Below, in pieces: positions 1 through 6,532 of a stretch of DNA of 64,000 bases. The notes beneath the pieces are model-generated. The model did not search any database and was not told where the DNA came from. It saw nothing but the letters and a program-made list of their open reading frames with translations. The first letter of the stretch is position 1, and each line of letters begins with the position of its first letter. The position numbers were made by a program, and so were the translations under genes. Source of the stretch: Symbiodinium natans (taxonomy: Eukaryota > Sar > Dinophyceae > Suessiales > Symbiodiniaceae); the NCBI GenBank assembly GCA_905221605.1, contig CAJNDS010001147.1, positions 681,713-745,712 on the forward strand, given 5' to 3'.

Positions 1-3000
1 CCGGAAGTCCAACGGAACTTGGTTTGGGTATCTGCGGATGCCACCCCTACCTGCCTAGGTGCGGTTGATTGGTCAGCAAGGGTGGCAATAGCCTGCGCTG
101 CCGGGCCGCTTTTGAAACCGCTGGAAACCGAAAGGCCATGCCGCGAGGACTCCGAGGCCCGTACCGGGCCCGGAGACGACCTGGTCCAGATAGGGGTCGC
201 CGAGCTTCTAGCCTTGTTGGTTTTAGTCGCTGCAAGAAAGGAAGCGTGGGCGGGAAGTGTCGTCCTTTACCTAGGGGACAACATGAACGTCCAGGACTGG
301 TTGAGAAGACGCCAAGCGGGAAATGCCCAAGCGAACTTGCTGCTCAAGGTTTTAGGAGCACTGGAAGGAGTGTATGGCATCCAAATCCGTGGAGCGTATC
401 TTCGAACATACCACAACCAGACCGCTGATGACTTAACAAGGCTCGACCCGGACGAGGTTATGAGCCAACAAGGCCTTGTGAGGGTCAAGGCGCCTGATGA
501 CTGGAGCCAGATCCTAGAGGAGGCCTGGCATCACAGAGCCCTCTTATGGCTAGGTCAGCCCGAATCGGACCGGCAGGTTGCCCTGCAGCTGGCTACCAGG
601 AGAGCAGGACCTGCTCCACCCCGGGCCATGCCAGCTTATGGGTGGACCATTCATGAGCTTGGTCCCAACTGCCCCGGGGTCTATACGAGGGCTTTCTTTG
701 CCGCTGGAGGACTACGACACGACCTTCAGGACATGGATGACACCAAGCTTCTTTGCGTCGCCACGGTAAGTGGAGAGGCCGAAGCCCGGAAGATGCTCAG
801 TTCAGCTCCGCACCACGCGAGCAGTATTTGGATCGACTCTTATCGGCCCCTCTCGATCTCGGCCGTCTGCTCCCAAAGTTCACTCGACATCTGGGAATGG
901 CACGAACAGGAATTCAGCGGACGATCCTTCCAAGAGCAAGTTTGGTGGAAGCGCTGGGCTCTGGCCGGCACCAAGCCGGGCTGCTGGGGAGAAGCTGGCG
1001 TTTTTTTGGATAGCAAAAGGGCCGCGTTAGAGCCACACACGCCACTCTTACACACGTACGCCACACACTGGGTCGACCCAAAACCTCGGACAGGGTGGGT
1101 AACAGGGGTGGTTCACCTGGACCCCACTTTTCCCTTTCTTGGGCTTAAAACCCCTAAACCCTGTGGGACGGTCCGTACCCAGGGAGGGTCGCGCGCTCTT
1201 GTTTGGGACCCCGCCCGGCCCCTCCCCCCGCTGCACGAGGGTTCTTGGGACCCCACGCGCAGGGATGCTCTTCACGTGTTGGGGCACGGGGATGAGGGGG
1301 TGCAGGTTAGGGTTATAGGTGCCCGCGAAGCTTACAAGCTTTTGGGTGGACGCGGGTGGGATGCCACGGAAGATGACGAGGCCGACGCGCAAGCCATTCT
1401 GCACCACCCCCCTTATGCACTGGCGGCTCTGGCCGCAGATTTCGTAGGAGAACTCACCCCCAACCTCGACCAACCCGCCCCGGACCGCAGCCGTTTCCAC
1501 TCAAAGGGGGAGCCAGAGTGCGCCCAGAAAACGGGCTCCTGTAAGCTCCCGTGGGAAGACGAAACAGAAGCCCTCGTGCTGCGGTGGCTTGGGCAGAGGC
1601 TTGACACCCGGTGCGCCGGTATGGGAAAGGGAGGCAAGAAAGGTGAAGAACGAGATGCCAAAGCGAAAAAGAAGGCCGCCAGGCTCCGTGGCTCGTTTCG
1701 AGCCCGGAGTGACGACGACAGGAGGAGGTTAGTTAAGGTGCTGCGTCATGAAGCCCCTTTGTTGAATCTGCCCATCAGAGAAGATGGGTGGGTGTCCTTA
1801 GAGGACGTCAACGCTCTCGTAGGAGAAATGAGCCTTGATGACGCACACGCCATCATCGCCAAGGACGACAAAGACCGACTTATCCTTTGCGCCGAAGCGA
1901 ATACCACATGGATCGCCGCCGTCTCAGGGCACTCAATTGGCGGGGTCGTTGGCCCGGGCCGCGAGTTGCCGGAGGCAGAGATCCCGGAAATTTTAGTGCA
2001 TGGGTCCTACGCAAAGCGCACCAATGCGATTGTGCAAGAGGGACTTTACGCCAGGCGTGCGATACACCTCCTTGCCTGCGGGTCAAAGCACGGCCGGTGG
2101 CGCTCTGACATCGAGACCAGTGTTTTCGTCCGGGCACGGGCTGCCGCGCGCACCGCGAAAGTGCGAATCCTGTTGACTACCAACAGCATTTACCTCGCGC
2201 CAGATGGGATCCCGGCGGAGTACGTGGTCAAAGTCGCCTCGTGGCGCAGCGGTTCGGTCCCTTTCCTGCCCAAAACCGAGGGGCCTTCCGTGGAGCGTTT
2301 CGCTCCCGGTATGGCCTCCAATTCGAGGCAAGAAAGAACGACCACCTTGTCGACAGCTGCCAAAGCCGAACAAAGGGCACAGGCAGAACACCAGGCTGCG
2401 GAACGGTTCACCGACCGGCAAGCGGCCCGTAGAAAGCTAAGCGCCGCCGCCCCTCGCGGCACGGTAGGCATGGAGCTCCAGCGGGAGCTCGAGTCCGACT
2501 GTGAGTCGTGCTCAGACCGCCGAGAGCGAGCCACGCGCAGCGCAGCCGAATACGCTACTAGGCGGTTTCGTGCCCTAGGGATCCAGGTGCCCAGCGAGCC
2601 CGTGGAATTGAAACCACGCGTCGGTCTGGGCACGCCAGCGCTCGGCGGAGAACGGGGAACCATGGGAGATCGAGACCCGGAGCGGCTTGTCGCCGCCACC
2701 CAGACCGAGGCGCGTTTCGCGCCCGGTAAGGATGGGGCCTCGTCCTCTCCACCTGTCTCAGGGGAGGCCCGCCCGCCTAGACACTCTCAGGAAGAAGGAG
2801 AGAGAGAAGGTGGGGACGCCGAGGACGCACTAGACGAACAGGAGCTGGCGCTCCTAAGGTTAGCGGAAGAGAGGAACTCCGAGATGTTCCCTCTTCAGGA
2901 AACCGCTGTCCACTCTGCCCGCTCCTCCCAGGCCGCGAAGCACGAGGCCACTGACAAAGAGACGGAAGAGACGCCAGCATATCCGAGCACTGAAGGAGAA

Positions 3001-3600
3001 GACCCAACCTCCACCGTGGCGCGTTCCGCGCCCGGTGAGGAGGAGGTGCAGGCTATATGGGGTCCCAAGGTTGAGGTAGAAGGGCCCCTTCAGCGCCTGG
3101 TCGAAGCCGCTCAAGCACTCGGCCGGGTAGCTGCTGAAGAGCCTGACGCCGTGGCCCTCGCAGTCGACCCCAGCACTCTGGCCGCTGATGTAGGAAGGCT
3201 CTTAACGCCAGGCGAAGAAGAACCCGACTGGTCAGCGGACGAAGAGGAACCTACTGTGGTCACGGCGGAGCCGGCAGACGTTCCCATGCCACAGGCCCAA
3301 GAGGAGTCAAGCAGCGAAAACCCCAGCAAGGGTATCGTCGAGACCGGCAAAGAGCCTGATGAGGCTGGCCCCAAGCGCAGAAAGATTGTCCTGGCCACAG
3401 GACAACTTGCTCTACTGCGCGAGCTCGCGGCCGCTAATGCCTCAAACTGGACTAGCGTGCAACAGGGACTTCGGGAAGCAAGAGGCTCTAGTGAAGAAAA
3501 GCAAAGGCTGGTTCAGAACCTTACCGAGCTCGCGGAGGTCTTCTCTAAGAACTGCGTCGCTTGTGCCCAGGCCGCGTCCTCCCGCGGAGGCCCTACCTGA
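1..3600 (+). CDS. DIRS-like ORF1 (5' partial): RNase H, Tpt1/KptA-like domain, acidic tail
   Basis: The frame is open from base 1, so the true start is outside the window. The first part is an RNase H fold: Asp at 37-39 (SADAT), Glu at 202-204 (VAELLAL), Asp at 277-279 (YLGDNMNV) and Asp-Asp at 427-432 (HNQTADDLTR). A middle stretch (about 640-1455) is only weakly recognisable, with a possible methyltransferase-like relic. After a Lys-rich linker (1621-1690), about 1690-2250 encodes a Tpt1/KptA-like domain: LRH at 1741-1749, GHS near 1927-1935, VHGS at 1996-2007, a GL...R..HL stretch at 2041-2070 and NSIYLAPDGIPAEY at 2182-2223. The Arg of the usual IRANQGHS motif is Ala here. The rest is acidic and low in complexity, with a basic PKRRK patch at 3370-3384 that could be a nuclear signal. 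Confidence 0.75.
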   Translation, partial: PEVQRNLVWVSADATPTCLGAVDWSARVAIACAAGPLLKPLETERPCREDSEARTGPGDDLVQIGVAELLALLVLVAARKEAWAGSVVLYLGDNMNVQDWLRRRQAGNAQANLLLKVLGALEGVYGIQIRGAYLRTYHNQTADDLTRLDPDEVMSQQGLVRVKAPDDWSQILEEAWHHRALLWLGQPESDRQVALQLATRRAGPAPPRAMPAYGWTIHELGPNCPGVYTRAFFAAGGLRHDLQDMDDTKLLCVATVSGEAEARKMLSSAPHHASSIWIDSYRPLSISAVCSQSSLDIWEWHEQEFSGRSFQEQVWWKRWALAGTKPGCWGEAGVFLDSKRAALEPHTPLLHTYATHWVDPKPRTGWVTGVVHLDPTFPFLGLKTPKPCGTVRTQGGSRALVWDPARPLPPLHEGSWDPTRRDALHVLGHGDEGVQVRVIGAREAYKLLGGRGWDATEDDEADAQAILHHPPYALAALAADFVGELTPNLDQPAPDRSRFHSKGEPECAQKTGSCKLPWEDETEALVLRWLGQRLDTRCAGMGKGGKKGEERDAKAKKKAARLRGSFRARSDDDRRRLVKVLRHEAPLLNLPIREDGWVSLEDVNALVGEMSLDDAHAIIAKDDKDRLILCAEANTTWIAAVSGHSIGGVVGPGRELPEAEIPEILVHGSYAKRTNAIVQEGLYARRAIHLLACGSKHGRWRSDIETSVFVRARAAARTAKVRILLTTNSIYLAPDGIPAEYVVKVASWRSGSVPFLPKTEGPSVERFAPGMASNSRQERTTTLSTAAKAEQRAQAEHQAAERFTDRQAARRKLSAAAPRGTVGMELQRELESDCESCSDRRERATRSAAEYATRRFRALGIQVPSEPVELKPRVGLGTPALGGERGTMGDRDPERLVAATQTEARFAPGKDGASSSPPVSGEARPPRHSQEEGEREGGDAEDALDEQELALLRLAEERNSEMFPLQETAVHSARSSQAAKHEATDKETEETPAYPSTEGEDPTSTVARSAPGEEEVQAIWGPKVEVEGPLQRLVEAAQALGRVAAEEPDAVALAVDPSTLAADVGRLLTPGEEEPDWSADEEEPTVVTAEPADVPMPQAQEESSSENPSKGIVETGKEPDEAGPKRRKIVLATGQLALLRELAAANASNWTSVQQGLREARGSSEEKQRLVQNLTELAEVFSKNCVACAQAASSRGGPT
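152..173 (+). repeat. Covarying bulged micro-hairpin, copy 1
   Basis: Arms GGCCCG and CGGGCC around loop TAC, with an outer CCG/CGG pair and a bulged A after the outer CCG. It lies in the RNase H region of ORF1. Confidence 0.7.
1686..1707 (+). repeat. Covarying bulged micro-hairpin, copy 2
   Basis: Arms GGCTCG and CGAGCC, loop TTT, outer CCG/CGG, bulged T. It lies just before the Tpt1-like domain, in a different codon phase from copy 1. Confidence 0.85.
2288..2309 (+). repeat. Covarying bulged micro-hairpin, copy 3
   Basis: Arms GGAGCG and CGCTCC, loop TTT, outer CCG/CGG, bulged T. It reads VERFAPG in ORF1. Confidence 0.85.
2705..2726 (+). repeat. Covarying bulged micro-hairpin, copy 4
   Basis: Arms GGCGCG and CGCGCC, loop TTT, outer CCG/CGG, bulged A. 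It reads EARFAPG in ORF1. Confidence 0.85.
3014..3035 (+). repeat. Covarying bulged micro-hairpin, copy 5
   Basis: Arms GGCGCG and CGCGCC, loop TTC, outer CCG/CGG, bulged T. Confidence 0.85.
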
Positions 3601-3967
3601 GCTAGAAGGCGAGGAGGCCGCCTACCTCTCTGCCCTCCCTCCGGCGCTGAAGGAGCTAGAGCGAAGAAACCCCGTTCGGCCTAGCGTCAGCTGCACGTTG
3701 GGGTGGGTAGCCCACGACAGATTCCGGCGAGATGCGGAAGCCGCGGGCATCTGGGTCGCTCGGCGTCGAGAAAAATCTCGCTTGAGAGCTGCCTCCCATA
3801 GGGAGGACCTTCAGGCGGCAGGAGCCGCTGGGGTGGCAACCCAAGACCCGGTCCGAAATCGGCAAGACGCGGCCGATCACCTGAGCTTCCAGATGAGCGA
3901 AGCAGCAGAGAAAATATTCGCAGCTTCCAACAGGAGCTACGCGCGGGAGAGCTCGACGCTCCCATGA
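3590..3967 (+). CDS. DIRS-like connecting ORF (frame +2)
   Basis: This frame overlaps the end of ORF1 and continues past its stop at 3598-3600. It reads about 125 residues, rich in Arg, Ala and Glu, with no domain I recognise (for example LEGEEAAYLSALPPALKELE). Its stop codon TGA at 3965-3967 overlaps the ATG of the next ORF at 3964-3966, giving an ATGA junction typical of coupled termination and reinitiation. It has no convincing start of its own, so it may be a frameshift extension of ORF1. Whether it is translated is an inference from its position between two coding frames and the lack of stops. Confidence 0.45.
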   Translation, partial: ALPELEGEEAAYLSALPPALKELERRNPVRPSVSCTLGWVAHDRFRRDAEAAGIWVARRREKSRLRAASHREDLQAAGAAGVATQDPVRNRQDAADHLSFQMSEAAEKIFAASNRSYARESSTLP

Positions 3968-4815
3968 GGACCAGCCTCCCCCAGAAACGGAGGCCCGAGT
4001 CCGAGAGGAGGCGCCGCCTGAAATGGGCACGGTTTGCTGCTCGTCAAAAAACTCGCAAGTATGACCCCGAAGAGAGTGAGCAGAACCACCCTTACGCTCA
4101 CCTTGGTGGGTCGAGGCTCGTTTCGAGCCCGACCGAGCCAGGGCGTGTCCCGGGCACGACGCCCCTTCAGGACGTGGGGAAACTTGCTGCGAGTTTTTTG
4201 GCGGGCTGTCTGATAGGATGGCTCCTTGGCAAGTACCGCCAGGGCCCGCCCCGGGGCCGGCGAGCAGAAATGCACGCGTCGCCCCCCCCCACACCCTTCA
4301 AGGCCCCGCCCGAGCCGAAGAGATGGGTAGCTAGGCCTCCTCCTGCTATCAGAAACAACGTGGCTCGCCAAGCCACGCTACGGGCCATGGGGGCTGTGGG
4401 GCTCCTCCTCCTGCCCGTCGTGGCGAGGGCGCAGGGACCAGATGTAGAGGACGAAGAAACAGGCTCGATTTGTGCCGCTGCCCGAAGAGTCGGGGTTCTG
4501 CTTTGCCTTGCAGGTCTTTGGAAGACCACGTGGGGCTGGACAGCGCCCAGCAAAGATGCCTCCACCCAAACCGAGGCCGCACAACCCCCGGCTGCGGAAA
4601 GCGTCAATTTCACCCAGGGTGGTGAGTGCTTCCATGCTGAGTTTTGCGGCCACCTGCGTGCCCGGCGATCCAGAGCCTATCGCCCTTGCCTCGATTGCGG
4701 GAAGACAGGGGCAGGCACCAAGGCCCCGAGGAACCCACCCAGGAGCTCCGGCTTCAGACCTGTAGGTGGCTTTTGCGGACCACCCTTGTTTGTGCTGCCC
4801 TCGGTGGCTTATTAG
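3964..4815 (+). CDS. DIRS-like small ORF with hydrophobic segments and Cys/His zinc motif
   Basis: A 283-residue product starts at the ATG that overlaps the preceding stop. The N-terminus is strongly basic. Hydrophobic stretches occur at residues about 70-90 (VGKLAASFLAGCLIGWLLGK), 142-156 (MGAVGLLLLPVVARA) and 177-193, enough for membrane association. Near the C-terminus, Cys222, His224, Cys228, His230, Cys242 and Cys245 form a pattern CxH(x3)CxH(x11)CxxC. It resembles the small zinc domain seen after nucleases and in Ada-like proteins (a Tyr/Phe-His...Cys...PCxxC shape). The role inside the element is unknown; nucleic-acid binding is a guess. It overlaps the recombinase frame at 4644-4815. 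Confidence 0.6.
   Translation: MRTSLPQKRRPESERRRRLKWARFAARQKTRKYDPEESEQNHPYAHLGGSRLVSSPTEPGRVPGTTPLQDVGKLAASFLAGCLIGWLLGKYRQGPPRGRRAEMHASPPPTPFKAPPEPKRWVARPPPAIRNNVARQATLRAMGAVGLLLLPVVARAQGPDVEDEETGSICAAARRVGVLLCLAGLWKTTWGWTAPSKDASTQTEAAQPPAAESVNFTQGGECFHAEFCGHLRARRSRAYRPCLDCGKTGAGTKAPRNPPRSSGFRPVGGFCGPPLFVLPSVAY
4111..4132 (+). repeat. Covarying bulged micro-hairpin, copy 6
   Basis: Arms GGCTCG and CGAGCC, loop TTT, bulged A. The outer pair is TCG/CGA, a compensated change at the outermost base pair. It lies in the small membrane/zinc ORF in another codon phase (reads SRLVSSP). Confidence 0.85.
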
Positions 4816-6206
4816 CGCTCCAAGGGTGCAATTCCAGTGACCGTGACGTTCGCCAGGGGGCAGGCCCGCACTTTACTGCGATCTGCGGCATTCTGTGTTG
4901 TGGCCCACTAGTCCTGATATTGTGCCTTCCCTCCCTAAGCCTACCGAGGCGCGTTTCGCGCCCGGTATCGCATCGGGTAGGAGAAAGAGTCAAGAGGGTC
5001 AGATTCGGCGCAGACGGAAACCGCGCGACTGAGGCGCCACAAGGCCACGTACCCGTACTGACTACACGGCACCATCGGCGCAGGGGCAAGCATCCCCTCG
5101 TGGCCCCAAGTGGAAACACACCTGCCAGTTCCAGGACCAAGTTCTCCGTGAAAGGCCCTCAAGCCGGCGTTCTGCCCGCGCACTCCTGGGCACGCGAAAG
5201 CCTGCAGTTGGTCAGAGACCACCTGACGCCCACTACCCAACGCTTGTACGATGGGCACTGGCGATGGTGGGAACTGTTTGCCCGACGAAGAGGTGTGTCA
5301 GCCCTCAGATCCGTGGATCGTTTCGATCCCGGAGAAGAGGCTCTGTTCTTGGATTACCTGGTCTACCTCTTCGTAGGACAAGGTCTTGCTGCTGCCACAG
5401 CCCAAGCGAGGCTAGGGGCCATTAGGAGCGTGCACCTCCAGCTGGGGTTCCCAGACCCGCTGAAACCACTCCCCCGGCTTAATTTGGCCTTAGAAGGCAT
5501 CCGAAGGAGGAAAGGCCCGATCGCAAAGAGACGTCCCGTCACGCCACAAATGTTGGCAAGGGCGCGCGCTGCCCTTCCCTGGAATGTATGGGGAAGAGCG
5601 CTTAATTGCGCTCTCCAGTTGGGGTTCTTTTTCCTGCTAAGAGTCTCGGAGCTCGTTGGAGGAAACAACCCTAAGCTCGGGCTTAAAACGAGGGACGTGA
5701 CGCTGTACAGCCAAGGACGCCCCTTGTCTCAACCCCCCTTTGCTGAAGCGGACGAGATTCAAATCGTGGTGCGCGCCTCAAAGACGGACCCCGAAGGAGA
5801 AACAGCTACGCGGAACCTCTTCCGCAGCGGGGCCGAAGTATGCCCCGTCACCCCGTCGCTGCCACCGTCGAGTACTTGGAGCTTCGATGGCGAAATGAAG
5901 CACCGCAACCTGGGGAGAGGTTTTTTTGCAACAGTCACGCGGCAGGATATCCAGGCCGCTCTCCAGACAGTTGCCGCCTCCCTAGGCGAGAATGCTCAGG
6001 CCTACACGCCGCACTCGCTCCGATTCGGAGGAGCATCAGCAATGTGGGCAGGAGGATTCGAATCCCATGTCCTTAGGACATGGGGAAGGTGGAATTCGGA
6101 TGCATTTTTGGCTTACCTGTGGACCTCCAGGAAAGCATCTCTTAATACGGCGGCGCGCATGGCGACAGCCGACATGACTCCGGTCAAAGGCTTCGCAGGT
6201 AAGTAA
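4644..6206 (+). CDS. DIRS-like tyrosine recombinase
   Basis: This is the site-specific recombinase that would integrate the circular cDNA. Counting residues from 4644, the catalytic set is complete: Arg333 (LLRVSEL), Lys380 (RASKTD), His457 and Arg460 (HSLRFGGAS), Trp483 in the His/Trp position (WGRWNSD) and the nucleophile Tyr491 (FLAYLW). An N-terminal SAM-like DNA-binding part lies at about 185-300 (TQRLYDGHWRWWELF). The first 100 residues contain a Cys-rich hydrophobic stretch near residues 75-95. There is no in-frame ATG before the catalytic region (the first Met is just upstream of Arg333), so the protein is probably made by a -1 shift from the preceding ORF, or from a spliced or non-AUG start. 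The stop is followed directly by GTAAG-like sequence. Confidence 0.85.
   Translation: MRPPACPAIQSLSPLPRLREDRGRHQGPEEPTQELRLQTCRWLLRTTLVCAALGGLLALQGCNSSDRDVRQGAGPHFTAICGILCCGPLVLILCLPSLSLPRRVSRPVSHRVGERVKRVRFGADGNRATEAPQGHVPVLTTRHHRRRGKHPLVAPSGNTPASSRTKFSVKGPQAGVLPAHSWARESLQLVRDHLTPTTQRLYDGHWRWWELFARRRGVSALRSVDRFDPGEEALFLDYLVYLFVGQGLAAATAQARLGAIRSVHLQLGFPDPLKPLPRLNLALEGIRRRKGPIAKRRPVTPQMLARARAALPWNVWGRALNCALQLGFFFLLRVSELVGGNNPKLGLKTRDVTLYSQGRPLSQPPFAEADEIQIVVRASKTDPEGETATRNLFRSGAEVCPVTPSLPPSSTWSFDGEMKHRNLGRGFFATVTRQDIQAALQTVAASLGENAQAYTPHSLRFGGASAMWAGGFESHVLRTWGRWNSDAFLAYLWTSRKASLNTAARMATADMTPVKGFAGK
4944..4965 (+). repeat. Covarying bulged micro-hairpin, copy 7
   Basis: Identical over all 22 bases to the copy at 2705. 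It lies in the N-terminal part of the recombinase ORF. Confidence 0.85.
5311..5332 (+). repeat. Covarying bulged micro-hairpin, copy 8
   Basis: Arms GGATCG and CGATCC, loop TTT, outer CCG/CGG, bulged T. It reads DRFDPGE in the recombinase. Confidence 0.85.
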
Positions 6207-6234
6207 GTCCTCGCCCCTCTCCTGCTCACCCCTG

Positions 6235-6256
6235 TCGTGTCGCGTTTCGCGACCGA
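6235..6256 (+). repeat. Covarying bulged micro-hairpin, copy 9 (non-coding)
   Basis: Arms GTCGCG and CGCGAC, loop TTT, outer TCG/CGA, bulged T. The second stem base pair has also changed in a compensated way (G-C to T-A). It lies 29 bases after the recombinase stop, so the motif is kept outside coding sequence. Confidence 0.8.
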
Positions 6257-6280
6257 CACCCCGTCTCGTGGAGGGGTGTC
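6255..6280 (+). terminator. 8-bp GC-rich hairpin after the recombinase stop
   Basis: GACACCCC (6255-6262) pairs perfectly with GGGGTGTC (6273-6280) around a 10-base loop and is followed by TTTT. It overlaps the end of micro-hairpin copy 9 by two bases. It could act in 3' end formation or in element replication; the role is not shown by sequence. Confidence 0.45.
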
Positions 6281-6300
6281 TTTTGTCGGAGGGGGAAGGT

Positions 6301-6376
6301 TGCACATTGTGCAAAAAATCAAGGACTTCGTGCTTCGCGCGCAAAAAAGAAGAGTGAGCCGATGTGAGTGTGAAAC
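6301..6376 (+). repeat. 76-bp direct repeat, copy A, element 3' region
   Basis: Matches 6457-6532 base for base. With the preceding T it starts with a small palindrome (TTGCAC, ATT, GTGCAA; 6300-6314) and ends in GTGTGAAAC. Part of its end (GTGAAAC) is inverted at 6406-6412 (GTTTCAC), and GAGCCGA near 6355 is inverted as TCGGCTC near 6423, so the spacer between the copies can fold with copy A. Confidence 0.85.
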
Positions 6377-6456
6377 GTGGTAGCCTAGCCTTGCGTGCGT
6401 AGTGTTTCACCTCGGTAGGCTCTCGGCTCAGGGGTGACCCACCCACCCACCCCCTT

Positions 6457-6532
6457 TGCACATTGTGCAAAAAATCAAGGACTTCGTGCTTCGCGCGCAA
6501 AAAAGAAGAGTGAGCCGATGTGAGTGTGAAAC
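6457..6532 (+). repeat. 76-bp direct repeat, copy B, element 3' region
   Basis: Second exact copy of the repeat at 6301-6376, separated by 80 bases that include an ACCC tract. Duplicated terminal blocks fit the split direct repeats of DIRS/PAT-type elements, where one repeat lies inside and one at the end. Confidence 0.85.

Larger units (their letters stand above)
1..6532 (+). mobile_element. DIRS-like tyrosine-recombinase retrotransposon, 3' part, cut by window edge
   Basis: The element is called from the order RNase H, long multidomain region, small membrane/zinc ORF, tyrosine recombinase, which is the hallmark of DIRS-like elements that integrate with a Y-recombinase instead of a DDE integrase. 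The reverse transcriptase palm would lie left of the window. Four reading frames follow each other on the plus strand, with overlaps at 3964-3967 and 4644-4815. There is no disabling stop inside any frame, so the copy looks young. The 3' side carries two 76-bp direct repeats at 6301-6376 and 6457-6532, which may belong to the split direct repeat termini known from DIRS relatives. The exact 3' boundary is not proven; I placed it at the end of the second repeat. Confidence 0.8.

Noticed and set aside
6050-6072. tRNA B-box-like GGATTCGAATCC
   Set aside because: It lies in the recombinase coding region, has no A box upstream and no cloverleaf.
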